Assembly: GCA_913009825.1 (NCBI GenBank)
Contig: CAJVYQ010000050.1
Location: 1-40,152 of the forward strand
Length of the DNA stretch: 40,152 nucleotides
Source: an uncultured Deferribacteres bacterium
GTDB taxonomy: Bacteria > Zhuqueibacterota > JdFR-76 > DREG01
Direction of reading: 5' to 3'
The position numbers and the translations under genes are program-made. Positions 8,294 to 18,900 of this stretch are shown here, one piece after another (the first letter of the stretch is position 1; every line of letters starts with the position of its first letter). The notes below the pieces were generated by a model. It was not told the DNA's origin and searched no databases. It was given only the letters and a program-made list of their open reading frames with translations.

Positions 8294-9934
8294 ATGAGAA
8301 GATTTGTAAAATTGTTGATTTTTATTTTTATCCTCGTTTTTTTCAACACGGCATGTGGAATGGATAAATCGTCAGTATCGGCCACAGTAAATTTTGATAT
8401 TTCCTCAAATTATTATTTTTGGGTAAGGCTGAAAACGGATGAAAAACAACATCGACTTCAGTTGTATATTAATAATAATTTGATAAATGAGGTGATGATA
8501 AGTAAAATTACACGTTATCAATGGATATTGATCGCAAGTAACGTTCCAATTCAGTCAGGGTCTCACCATTTTGAAATCACCATAGATAAACCTGTCGTAT
8601 TACTTGATAAGTTTGAGATTAGCTTAGATGTCGGTTACTATCCAAACGGATTAGGCAGCTCTGATGAAGTGAAAACTCCGAGTCAACCTGAGAAAATACT
8701 TGAGATTCCGTTGCAGGGGAAAGGCGGCTATGTCATGTTCGCTGATTTTGACAACGATCATTCCATCGACTATTTAATTACCGGCGAACAATTTGTTTCT
8801 GTCTACACGAATGCGGGTAATTTGCTTTGGGAGAAAAATTTTTCCGGCAAGCAACATCCGAATTGCGGCTGGGGATTTTTCTTTCGACCCTATGATATAG
8901 ATCATGATGGAAATGTGGAAGCGATAGGCCCGATCGATGTAAATGACTCCCTGTTTTTGGCAGTTTTGAAAGGCCAGACTGGTGCCATAAAAGCTAAATA
9001 TTTTCTTCCGGATTATCCCTCGAATTTTGGTTACGAGAGCAGTCAAATTGCTAATTTTGACGGCGATCATTATTCAAAATTTATCACTGTTAAATTATCT
9101 GATTCTGTTTTTCCTTATCAAAATTTTAAGTTTTTTGCATTTAAATATCAAAACAAAGAAATATTACCATTCTGGACTTTTGAGCGAAGCAATGCAGGTA
9201 AAGGTATTTGTCACCGTCCTGTTGTTTATGATATTGATCAGGATGGCAAAGATGAAGCGTTATTAGGACACTGGGCATTGGATGAAAATGGTAAAGTACT
9301 ATGGGAAAAGGTGCCAACATTTTTTGACCAATGGCGGCATGTTGATTCTATCAGGCCTGCTGATATTTTACCTGACCATCAGGGAATTGAAATTATGATT
9401 TCCAGCGGCTTTATTATGCTTGATCCTGATGGAAATGTAATATGGAGAAAGAATGTAGGGTACGATGTTCAATCGATTGCGATTGAAGATTTTAGAAGAG
9501 ATATTCCCGGGTTGGAAATTTTAACCGCAGTTCAAGCGCCGGATAATGATGAATATCTATTGACAGCTACAGGCGAGATTTTATGGAGCTATAACGGCCC
9601 TTCTGAATATGACGCCAGTTTTGAAACAACGCCCATTCAATGGATCGGTGATTCACAGAAAGAAGTTATTGAACAACGCTATGGAAGGGGAAGGGTGATT
9701 AGCCTTTATGATGAATATGGTAAAATAATTGGCGATATAGATCCTTCATTTCAATATGGAGAAGTAAATTACAAAATTGCAGATGTGTTCGGCGATTTTA
9801 GAGAAGAGATTGTTTTTTTTAATAGTAATCATCTTATTGTATATACAAATGGAGCAGTTAACCAATATGTTGGAGAGAGTCCCTGGAAAAATGAAGAATA
9901 TCAAAAAAAACAATACAACTGGGTCTATTATTAG
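8294..9934 (+). CDS. Exported FG-GAP beta-propeller protein, rhamnogalacturonan-lyase-like, possible lipoprotein
   Basis: The protein has 546 residues. The N-terminus has a hydrophobic segment ending 'FFNTACG', a weak lipobox, so it may be a lipoprotein. Residues about 25-128 form a beta-sandwich with 'YYFWVRLK' and 'LLDKFEISLDVGYYPNG', related to the carbohydrate-binding modules in the larger proteins of this window. The rest (about 135-546) is an FG-GAP propeller with 'DFDNDHSIDY', 'DIDHDGNVEA', 'DIDQDGKDEA' and a closing blade 'GDFREEIVF...YTN'. That ending resembles the propellers of rhamnogalacturonan lyases, although the catalytic residues were not verified. Alone in the cluster it lacks the dockerin, cohesin and T9SS cassette. 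ATG 8294 follows AAGG at 8284-8287. Its 3' end overlaps the next gene by 44 bases, which suggests translational coupling. Confidence 0.75.
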   Translation: MRRFVKLLIFIFILVFFNTACGMDKSSVSATVNFDISSNYYFWVRLKTDEKQHRLQLYINNNLINEVMISKITRYQWILIASNVPIQSGSHHFEITIDKPVVLLDKFEISLDVGYYPNGLGSSDEVKTPSQPEKILEIPLQGKGGYVMFADFDNDHSIDYLITGEQFVSVYTNAGNLLWEKNFSGKQHPNCGWGFFFRPYDIDHDGNVEAIGPIDVNDSLFLAVLKGQTGAIKAKYFLPDYPSNFGYESSQIANFDGDHYSKFITVKLSDSVFPYQNFKFFAFKYQNKEILPFWTFERSNAGKGICHRPVVYDIDQDGKDEALLGHWALDENGKVLWEKVPTFFDQWRHVDSIRPADILPDHQGIEIMISSGFIMLDPDGNVIWRKNVGYDVQSIAIEDFRRDIPGLEILTAVQAPDNDEYLLTATGEILWSYNGPSEYDASFETTPIQWIGDSQKEVIEQRYGRGRVISLYDEYGKIIGDIDPSFQYGEVNYKIADVFGDFREEIVFFNSNHLIVYTNGAVNQYVGESPWKNEEYQKKQYNWVYY

Positions 9935-11858
9935 TAATATTTTCAAATTCGCAATATTGGCTGTCTTTATCTTATCATGTATACAGTCTGTAGATGCCCA
10001 AAATAAATCCACTTATTTTGAACAAAACAATAGATCAATTATCTCTATTCAAGTAGAAGATATGGCCGGTAAATGGTTCTTCTCTGTCTATGATGATTCT
10101 TCTGCAGGAGATTATGCGCTAAAATTTGCTCATTATGATTCTTTGGAATTATCACCTTTGTCTGATTCTTATATTGATCGCAACCGACCTGTTTCTAATT
10201 TTGGCAATGAAATTTACTTATCTGTTTCAGGCAAAGGTAGAGAAAGTCGTGGCCGATTTGGAAAACCTGGTGAAGGATTTAAGAAAGTTACTTATTTAAA
10301 ATTCGGGAGCCCGGAAATTACGGATCAATTAATTGGGGCTAAATTACAGTTATACGCATTAACCGATGGATTTGGCGGCGGTGTTTTTTATTTAAACCCC
10401 AATGAGGATATATTGGATTGGAATGAAAATTCTATTACCTGGAATAACCGGCCGAGCGGGCGGACAGGACAGGGTGAACCCGGGACTTTTTTAGATTATC
10501 TGGGAGATGTGACGGCGAATCGTCTATATTCGTTTGATGTGACAAATGTCTTTCAATATAATATGAATTATTACTGTTTTGCCATTGTTATGCGAGAAGA
10601 TATACCCACTAATTGGGGCTCTAAAGAAAATGTACACCCGCCACTTCTAAAAATTTACTATGTCCCGGAGAAAAAAACTTCAAACATCTCTGGAAATGTG
10701 TTCTATTACGCAAACAATGCGCCAATTTCCAATGCCGCCATAAACTTGTCTGCTGATAACTTATTACAAAACACCTCAACCGACACGAATGGCAAGTATT
10801 TTTTCGAAAATGAAAAGACTCAGGTAAAATATGATTTGTACCCGTTCAAGGAACGTTACAGTGATATTCCTCCCCATACAATTTTAACTTATGATGCGGC
10901 TCTGACAGCGCAAGTCGCTATTGGGTTAAGAACTTTGACGGATTATCAGAAATTAGCGGCTGATGTGGATTTGGATGAGAAAATTTTATTCTATGATGCG
11001 GCATTGATTGCCCGTTATTCCATTGGACTTCCACAAAATGCAAATTCCAGGATTGCGGATTGGGTATTCGCACCATTTAAAAAATCTCTTACCTTAACAG
11101 GAGAAAAAGATAAAGAGATTGTGGATTTTAATGGAATAGTTCTTGGGGATGTTCATGGTGGCTGGCATTCAGATAACCAGCTCTCAAAGACTTCATTATC
11201 ACAGCTTACCATTTCATCAGTGAAGATGAAGGGAGAAGATACTTTATCGGTGGATTTCTCTATTTTAAACAATTCCCAAATTTCTTCTTTCGATTTTTCC
11301 CTAAAGTTTGATTCAAACTCTTTGCAGTATCTTTCATCCGAATTCGGCCATGATTTTTCTGATTTTTTTCTAAATCAAGTTGTCAATAAAGATGAGATCA
11401 AGTGGAATGGCTATACAACAAAACCTATTTCAGGAGGAGAAAGATTTCTTAAAGTAAAATTTGAATTATCGGGAAAGATGAATAAAACCAATATCACCGT
11501 TCCCTATTTCATTATCAATAATTTTAAGTGTTCAAAATATTCATTTGACTTGATGAACTATTTGTCCGGTTTAGTTCCTGAGGAATTTAAAATGTATTCC
11601 GGATATCCCAACCCATTTAACTCTGAAATCCTGTTTAAATTCGATATTCCATCTAATGGAAAAATGATGGTTTCTGTGTATAATCAGTTAGGGCAATTGG
11701 TAAGAGTGATTTATAACAATCAGGTTGATTCTGGCGAGAAAAAGATCATTTGGAATGGCAAAAACAAAGAGAATGACACAATCTCATCCGGTATCTACAT
11801 TGTTGTCACAAAATATAATGAACATGTTGTTAGCAAAAAAATACTATATCTGCGCTGA
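9891..11858 (+). CDS. Secreted DNRLRE (CBM96-like) protein with dockerin, cohesin and T9SS tail
   Basis: The protein has 655 residues. The signal peptide ends 'QSVDAQ' near residue 37. Residues about 88-258 form a DNRLRE/CBM96-like domain: 'DSYIDRNRPVSNFG', then 'TYLKF', 'GAKLQLYAL', 'WNENSITWNNRP' and 'FDVTNVFQYN'. CBM96 members are known to bind acidic polysaccharides such as alginate; the ligand here is unknown. A regulatory-like sandwich (264-318), dockerin-like pair ('DVDLDEKILFYD', 330-383), cohesin-like domain (442-553) and T9SS tail with 'SGYPNPFN' (562-655) follow. The T9SS tail is diverged from those of its neighbours. No enzyme domain is seen. ATG 9891 lies inside the preceding gene; it is preferred to upstream in-frame ATGs because it gives a clean signal peptide and has GGAGAG at 9872-9877. 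Confidence 0.82.
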   Translation: MKNIKKNNTTGSIISNIFKFAILAVFILSCIQSVDAQNKSTYFEQNNRSIISIQVEDMAGKWFFSVYDDSSAGDYALKFAHYDSLELSPLSDSYIDRNRPVSNFGNEIYLSVSGKGRESRGRFGKPGEGFKKVTYLKFGSPEITDQLIGAKLQLYALTDGFGGGVFYLNPNEDILDWNENSITWNNRPSGRTGQGEPGTFLDYLGDVTANRLYSFDVTNVFQYNMNYYCFAIVMREDIPTNWGSKENVHPPLLKIYYVPEKKTSNISGNVFYYANNAPISNAAINLSADNLLQNTSTDTNGKYFFENEKTQVKYDLYPFKERYSDIPPHTILTYDAALTAQVAIGLRTLTDYQKLAADVDLDEKILFYDAALIARYSIGLPQNANSRIADWVFAPFKKSLTLTGEKDKEIVDFNGIVLGDVHGGWHSDNQLSKTSLSQLTISSVKMKGEDTLSVDFSILNNSQISSFDFSLKFDSNSLQYLSSEFGHDFSDFFLNQVVNKDEIKWNGYTTKPISGGERFLKVKFELSGKMNKTNITVPYFIINNFKCSKYSFDLMNYLSGLVPEEFKMYSGYPNPFNSEILFKFDIPSNGKMMVSVYNQLGQLVRVIYNNQVDSGEKKIIWNGKNKENDTISSGIYIVVTKYNEHVVSKKILYLR

Positions 11859-11877
11859 ACGGATAGGTGATTTAGTG

Positions 11878-14800
11878 ATGAAAAGAATTTTTAACCATAG
11901 AATTATCATTTTCCTTCATATAATTCTTTTATCTTTTATATGGGATTCATTGCTTGCCCAGGCACTTTTCGAACGACATACTATTGATTCCAATTTCCGT
12001 GCTTTTTTTATAAAAAGTTTTGATTTAAATCAAGACAAAAACATAGATATATTGTCTGGTTTCAATGATCTTGCTTGGTGGGAAAATGATGGGATGGGTA
12101 ATTTTTCAAAACATTTAATTGATAAATCAGTTTCTGGTGTTTGGTCTATATTTCCAATTGATTTGGATAAGGATAATGATTTTGATTTGCTGATTGCTGA
12201 TGCTAAGAATAATGATGTGGTTTGGTATAGAAATGATAATTTCTATTTCAAAAGAATTGTTATACAAACCAACTTTTATAATGCGGAATCGGTTGCAGGC
12301 GGAGATATTGATAAAGATGGCGATATCGATATTGTTAGTTTAACCTGGGCAGACTCACTTCATCCTGGTATTGTTGCATTGTGGAAAAATAATGGTCATA
12401 ATCAATTTTCTCGGCAAGATTTAGCAACTAATTTTATGGGTGGGCACAAGATTGTTTTTACGGATTTAGATAAAGATGGCAATAGTGATATCATTGGTTG
12501 TTCTGGAACAGGTTCCGAAGGATTGTTTTGGTTTAAAAACAGAGGAAATGCAAGCTTTGATAAACATAGAATATTTAAAGGTGGAGTTGTAGGTTTCACA
12601 ATGGTGGATTTTGATGGTAATGGTACTTTGGATTTAGTATTTAGTAGGCATTCAGCAGGCCAAATTTATTTATCTAATAATAATGGAGGTGGATCATTTA
12701 CAAATAGAGTTCTCTTTGATGGCTTAAACTGGCCACATTTTCCTGCCGTCACAGATTTTAATAAAGATGGAAGATTGGATATTATAGTAGTGAATCGGAA
12801 TAGTAATGATATTGTGTGCTTAGAAAATATGGGAGAATTTAATTTTTCATATCACTTTATTGATTCAATGACTAAACCATTTATTGTCGATGTTGCTGAT
12901 TTTAACAATGATGGTGAAATTGATATTGTCTCAGGTTCTGCATATGATGAAAAATTATACTGGTGGGAAAATAAATCTTCAACTCAACCTCCCAAATCAA
13001 TCACCGTTATCTTCCCCAATGGTGGGGAGATTCTAAATTCCGGCGAGAACTATACTATCCAATGGCAAACCGGTGGAACTATTCCCGATGTAAATTTATT
13101 CTATTCTGTGAATAATGGAAATTCCTGGAAGTTTATTTCATCAACAAGCAATTCGGGGAATTATCTCTGGCATGTTCCCGATGTTCAATCTGATTTATGC
13201 CTGATAAAAGTAGAAGATAAAAACAAGAATGCAGTTGATATTTCCGATGGCAGCTTTACGATTCTGACAACAAATACCACTGTTTCAGACACAATGGACA
13301 ACTTTTTGGTAGTGGAAGCAGAAGAGATGCAGAACAAGATAAACGGTCATTCAATTGCTGGCGGCTGGGCTTTGGAGAATGATGGTTATTTATCCGATCC
13401 TGTTTATTTTCTGCGAGAAGGCAATTATCAGTTTAAGGTTGTTGTGAAAGGTCAACCGGGGCAAGGCGGCAATCCTACAATGCTATTGCAAATTGACGGA
13501 ATTCAATTAGCTCCGGCAGAGATTGTAAACCAGAATAATTATCAAATCTATCATTTTTATTCGTTCATTTCATCGGGAGAACACCCGCTTAAAATCTCCT
13601 TTGCTGAATATAAGAGCCAGCAAATATTGGATATCGACAAGATTGAACTTCAAAATTCGGCTTGTGATGATTTATGCGCTATGACAAGTTTGGCAAATTC
13701 AATTTTAGTAAAGATTCCTGATCCGAAACGGTATGGATTATTCGACTGGGCGATGGCCAATATGCTATTTGGCTTGTGTGAAACCTATGATCTAACCCGG
13801 GATAACCGATATTTGGATTATATAAAAAGCTGGGCAGATGCTCATTTGGATGCTTCAGGAAATACGGATGTCAATTTAGCATCGGATTGGAATCAGGCTA
13901 CTTACATTCTATATTGGTTGTATGACAAAACCAATAATGATAAATATATTCATTCCTTGTTCGCTATAGATTCCAAAGATATTAGCAAATTCTCACGCAT
14001 CAGCAACGGCGCTTTTGTCCATAAAAATCATGATCAAATATGGATAGACAGCATTCATGGCCTGGTTTATTTTATGATGGCATTATATAAACTGAATCAT
14101 GATCCTTACTATTTGAGAGAAACGGTTGATCAGATTATTGCGCATGCAGATCATTTGCAGGACCCTGTAACCGGTTTATTCTATCATGCTTATGATGAAG
14201 ATGGCTCTGCATCCTGGGCTGATCCAACAACCCATTTATCCCCTCATCTGTGGGGGCGCGGCAATGGGTGGATTTTTCAGGCTTTGGTTGATTTTTTAGA
14301 ATTTTTACCTGATCATTTTGCCAGGAGGGAAAAGCTTCTTCAAATTCTATCTGATCTTGGCCATGGAATTGTAAGTACCCAGGACAGTGCAAGCGGCTTA
14401 TGGTATACTGTGTTAGATCAACCGGATCGACAGGGAAATTATTTGGAGGTTTCCGCATCCTGTCTCTTAGCCGGCAGTCTGGAAAAAGCAATTAAATTAG
14501 GATATGTGCCGAACACTTATCAAAAATATGCTGATAACGCTGATCTTGGCTTAAATCGGGAAATATATAGTGATTATCAAAACATTTTTTATGTGACGGA
14601 TATCTCAGGCGGTACCGGTCCCGGAGATTTTAATTATTACACATCAAGGGTAAAATCTACAGGATATAACTATCTGTACGGAAGCGGATTGTTTTTGAGC
14701 GCTAAATATAGATTCATTCATGATTTTTCCGATAATTTATTGACTATTTCTGGGAATGTAAAATATGGAAATGAGAATCCTATCTCCAATACGGTAATAG

Positions 14801-15924
14801 GTATAAAAGGTAATTCAACGGATTTGGATACAACAGATATTGCTGGAAACTTTAGCTTCTCTTCCAGACAATCTAGGGATTCATACATACTTTTTCCTAG
14901 TAAAGTTCTCACAACAAATGTTCAGTATACCATACTAACCTACGATGCCGCCTTAACGGCTCGTCATGCAGTTGGGTTGGAACAATTCTCTTCGGTTCAA
15001 CAAATTGCGGCAGACGTTGATCAAAATGGACAGGTTAGTTTTTATGATGCCGGAAATATTGCCAGATATGCCATTGGACTCCCGCGCATCTCAAATACAT
15101 TCACAGGCGATTGGCACTTCATTCCGGATACCATCAATATTCAATCTTTAAAAAATGATACTACCGATATCTCTTTTGAAGGTGTTATTTTGGGTGATGT
15201 GGATTTTTCCTGGGGGGGAAGCAATTTGGCAAAAAATAATGTAACGACAACTTTCTTGATTAGACAAAGTGATTTATATAATATTAGCCAAAATAATGAT
15301 ACAACCATTATTGATTTTTTATTTCCTGAGGATCAAAATATTCTTTCTTTTGATCTTTATTTAAAATATTCGAGTGATAATTACTCTCTTTCTGGTTCAA
15401 AATTATTACCATTGGACCCGAATTTGAGATTGAATGTGAACAACTCAAAAGGAACTCTTAAAATTGGAGGATATAGTTTAGACTTTTTAAAAAAGGATAG
15501 TCAACTAAGAATCAATTTAATTTCTTCAAGTGATTTGGTCGATAAGAATGTTTTGATTGATAAATTTATCATAAACAATATCGTTTTATTGTCAGGGATT
15601 GAAGTAAAGGGAAATTTATATTCTCAACAAAATGTTATCCCTGAATCCTTTCACCTCTATCAAAATTATCCCAATCCATTCAATAGTGAAACTCAAATTG
15701 ACTATTCGTTACCAATTTCGGGAAGTGTGAATATTATTTTATATGATATTCGTGGACGTAGAATCAACACTCTCGTACATGAAAATCAAAATGCCGGTCA
15801 ATATTTTCTGGTTTGGAATGGAAAGGATTTCTCTGGTAAAAAAGTAAGTGCTGGAATCTATATTTTAAAATTTACTTTTAACAATCAATTAATTCAAACC
15901 ATAAAAATAAATTATTTATCATAA
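11878..15924 (+). CDS. Secreted FG-GAP protein with CBM60-like and GH105-type glycuronyl hydrolase domains, dockerin, cohesin and T9SS tail
   Basis: This 1348-residue protein has a signal peptide ending 'SLLAQ' (about residue 28), FG-GAP repeats (40-365, paralogous to the gene at 2063), one 'PNGGE' Ig-like domain (375-465) and a CBM60-like module (475-593: 'VVEAEEM', 'GGWALENDGY', 'LDIDKIEL'). At about 600-945 it carries an alpha/alpha barrel of GH105/GH88 type. The barrel shows 'FDWAMANMLFGL', 'WIDSIHG' with the likely catalytic Asp724, 'GLFYHAYDE', 'WGRGNGW' and 'GSGLFLSAKYRF'. Known members remove the 4,5-unsaturated uronic acid left by polysaccharide lyases (rhamnogalacturonan, ulvan). 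The usual dockerin ('DVDQNGQVSFYD'), cohesin and T9SS modules close the protein. ATG 11878 has AGGTGA at 11865-11870. Family members are often cytoplasmic; here the enzyme appears exported. Substrate is inferred only to class. Confidence 0.85.
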   Translation: MKRIFNHRIIIFLHIILLSFIWDSLLAQALFERHTIDSNFRAFFIKSFDLNQDKNIDILSGFNDLAWWENDGMGNFSKHLIDKSVSGVWSIFPIDLDKDNDFDLLIADAKNNDVVWYRNDNFYFKRIVIQTNFYNAESVAGGDIDKDGDIDIVSLTWADSLHPGIVALWKNNGHNQFSRQDLATNFMGGHKIVFTDLDKDGNSDIIGCSGTGSEGLFWFKNRGNASFDKHRIFKGGVVGFTMVDFDGNGTLDLVFSRHSAGQIYLSNNNGGGSFTNRVLFDGLNWPHFPAVTDFNKDGRLDIIVVNRNSNDIVCLENMGEFNFSYHFIDSMTKPFIVDVADFNNDGEIDIVSGSAYDEKLYWWENKSSTQPPKSITVIFPNGGEILNSGENYTIQWQTGGTIPDVNLFYSVNNGNSWKFISSTSNSGNYLWHVPDVQSDLCLIKVEDKNKNAVDISDGSFTILTTNTTVSDTMDNFLVVEAEEMQNKINGHSIAGGWALENDGYLSDPVYFLREGNYQFKVVVKGQPGQGGNPTMLLQIDGIQLAPAEIVNQNNYQIYHFYSFISSGEHPLKISFAEYKSQQILDIDKIELQNSACDDLCAMTSLANSILVKIPDPKRYGLFDWAMANMLFGLCETYDLTRDNRYLDYIKSWADAHLDASGNTDVNLASDWNQATYILYWLYDKTNNDKYIHSLFAIDSKDISKFSRISNGAFVHKNHDQIWIDSIHGLVYFMMALYKLNHDPYYLRETVDQIIAHADHLQDPVTGLFYHAYDEDGSASWADPTTHLSPHLWGRGNGWIFQALVDFLEFLPDHFARREKLLQILSDLGHGIVSTQDSASGLWYTVLDQPDRQGNYLEVSASCLLAGSLEKAIKLGYVPNTYQKYADNADLGLNREIYSDYQNIFYVTDISGGTGPGDFNYYTSRVKSTGYNYLYGSGLFLSAKYRFIHDFSDNLLTISGNVKYGNENPISNTVIGIKGNSTDLDTTDIAGNFSFSSRQSRDSYILFPSKVLTTNVQYTILTYDAALTARHAVGLEQFSSVQQIAADVDQNGQVSFYDAGNIARYAIGLPRISNTFTGDWHFIPDTINIQSLKNDTTDISFEGVILGDVDFSWGGSNLAKNNVTTTFLIRQSDLYNISQNNDTTIIDFLFPEDQNILSFDLYLKYSSDNYSLSGSKLLPLDPNLRLNVNNSKGTLKIGGYSLDFLKKDSQLRINLISSSDLVDKNVLIDKFIINNIVLLSGIEVKGNLYSQQNVIPESFHLYQNYPNPFNSETQIDYSLPISGSVNIILYDIRGRRINTLVHENQNAGQYFLVWNGKDFSGKKVSAGIYILKFTFNNQLIQTIKINYLS

Positions 15925-15941
15925 TATTGAGGATGATGGTT

Positions 15942-18900
15942 ATGAAAAATTTATTGTATTTGTGTATATTTTTAATTTCTTCTTTTTTATTGATCAACGC
16001 GGGTTATGCACAAATTTCTATAACAGTACCTGATCAGACCGCAAATAAAGGCGAAACAATCAATATTCCGGTGAATACTTCACAAATAAGCACCCAGGAT
16101 GCTGTGATCTCTTATCAGTTTGATGTATCTTTTAATCCCCAAGTATTAAAAGCGCTTGGTGCTTCAAAGGATGGCACTATTTCCTCCTCTGCTTCTATGT
16201 TTTTGGCGAATCCGGATAACAATGCTGGAAAGATGTCTGTTGGAGCTTTTTTTACTACTGAATTTACCGGACAAGGAGTAGTTGCCTATTTGCAGTTTGA
16301 AGTGATCGGTGATCCGGCGGCTACTTCACAAGTGAATTTAAATAATTTTATCTTCAATGGTGGGACACCCTCCGCAAGTGTGAATAATGGGACATTTACA
16401 GTGAATTATGTTTCTATTGATGTGAACACATCCCCGGCAAATCTTCAATTTAAATTTGATAATACAACCTATTCTGCTCCAAAATCTTTTAAGGTATCCC
16501 CCAATTCCAATCATTCTTTGGATGTGCCGGATCCACAAACCGATGGCGCCGACAAAAGATATGTCTGGAAAAATTGGAACGATGGTAAATCCAAATCTCA
16601 CTCCGTTTCTGCACCGGGGAGTGGATCTTCTGCTTTTACTGCTAATTTTGACACGCAATACCGATTGACAGTTGGCACAAATCCATCAGGCGCCGGAACG
16701 GTCAGTAAAAATCCCAATCAGGAATGGATAAAGACCGGTACCAGTGTTTCCTTGACAGCCACTGCAAATTCCGGTTATAATTTTTCAAACTGGACTGGTT
16801 CCAAATCTGGGAGTAATAATCCTTTGAGCTTTACCATGAATTCTGCTGTCTCTGTAACTGCCAATTTTGTTGCATGGCCTACAATTACGATCAAAACCAA
16901 TCCTTCCAATCAAGAAGTTATTATTGATGGAAGTACATATACTGCGCCTCAATCAAGACAGTGGAAACCCGGAACGCAACATTCAATTGGTGTAAATTCA
17001 CCAATATCCGTTAACGGGGGCAAACGGTACGTTTTTAATTCATGGAGTGACGGGGGCAATCAAAGTCATGACATAACAGTACCAAATTCAGATAAAACCT
17101 ATACGGCTAATTTTAAGACGCAATATAAATTAACTACTCAGGTAGACCCATCCGGGGGCGGCGCCATCAGCAAGAGCCCGGATGCGACCTGGTATGATGC
17201 CAATCAGTCTGTTTCACTCACAGCTAATGCTAACTCAGGTTTTCAGTTTGTCGATTGGTCGGAAGATTTGAGTGGCTCAACCAACCATCATGACTTGATG
17301 ATGAATTCAGCTAAAACAGTAACGGCAAATTTTGGTGAAGAAGTGACGGTAACTGTAAACACCAATCCCCAGGGTTTAAAAGTGAATGTGGATGGTTATG
17401 AATATACAGCCCCACACCAGTTTAATTGGCTAACCAATACAAATCACGATTTAGTGACGGATCAAATACAAAATGAAGCAAACGGCTCACGCTACAATTG
17501 GACAAGCTGGTCGGATGGAAAGACCAGGTCTCATACAATCCTGGCAAGTAAAGGCACTACCGGTTATACGGCCAATTTTACACAGCAATTTTATCTCACT
17601 ACATCCTCGAATCCGGCTGCAGGTGGGCAGGTTACTCCGGGGTCAGGTTGGTATGATAGTGGAGAAAATGTGCAGGTAAAAGCAAATGCAAATAGTAATT
17701 ATCAGTTTATTAATTGGAGCGGCGGCCTTTCCGGAAACGAAACCCCCACAACTGTTCAAATGAGTCAGGCAAAAACAGTCACTGCCAACTTCACACGGTT
17801 GCGAAATATTACAATCACTTCTTCACCAGCGGGTAAGAATGTGGATGTTGATGAAACTAATTACCAAACGCCAAAAACGTTTCAGTGGTTAGAAGGTTCA
17901 ACACATACAATTAACGTCTCACAATCCCCGCAAAGTGGCGGAACCGGGATTCGCCATGTATATGATAATTGGAGTGACGGGGGCAATCAAAGTCATGACA
18001 TAACAGTACCAAATTCAGATAAAACCTATACGGCTAATTTTAAGACGCAATATAAATTAACTACTCAGGTAGACCCATCCGGGGGTGGCACAATAGGCAA
18101 GAGTCCGGATGCGACCTGGTATGATGCGAATAAATCGGTAGAACTAACGGCAAATGCCGGTTCCGGTTTTCAGTTTGTTGATTGGTCAGGAGATTTGAGC
18201 GGGTTAACCAATCCTCAGAATTTGACGATGAATGCAGCCAAAACCGTGACGGCAAATTTTGGCGAGGAAGTGACAGTAACAGTAAACACAAATCCCCAGG
18301 GTTTAAAAATAAATGTAGATGGTTATAAATATACAGCCCCTCACCAGTTTAATTGGCTAACCAATACAAGTCACGATTTAGCGACTGACCAAATACAAAA
18401 TGAAGCAAACGGTTCCCGTTATAACTGGACAAGTTGGTCCGATGGAAAAGCCAGGTCTCATACAATCATGGCAAGTAAAAGTTCAACCAGCTATACGGCA
18501 AGTTTTGTAAAGCAGTTTTATCTCACTACCACCTCAAATCCGCCTTCCGGTGGTGATGTAACACCCGGCTCGGGCTGGCATGATAGCGGAGAAAATGTTC
18601 AGGTGAAAGCAAATGCAAATAGTAACTATCAGTTTATAGATTGGAGCGGCAGTCTTTCAGGGAGCAATAATCCGGCAACAGTTCAAGTGAGCCAGGCAAA
18701 AACAGTGACGGCCAATTTTACACGATTACGAAACATCACAATTACCTCTTCTCCCTCCGGGAAAAACGTAGATGTTGACGGAAATAGTTACCAGACGCCG
18801 AAAAGTTTTCAATGGTTAGAGGGCTCAACACATGCGCTCAACGTATCGCAATCTCCGCAAAGCGGTGGAACCGGGATTCGTCATGTCTATGATAATTGGA

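Noticed and set aside
9777-9890. Upstream in-frame extension of the DNRLRE gene
   Set aside because: It overlaps the propeller gene coding region and would bury the signal peptide; ATG 9891 fits better.
11725-11877. Upstream extension of the GH105 gene
   Set aside because: It overlaps the T9SS tail of the previous gene; ATG 11878 has a good Shine-Dalgarno and a clean signal peptide.
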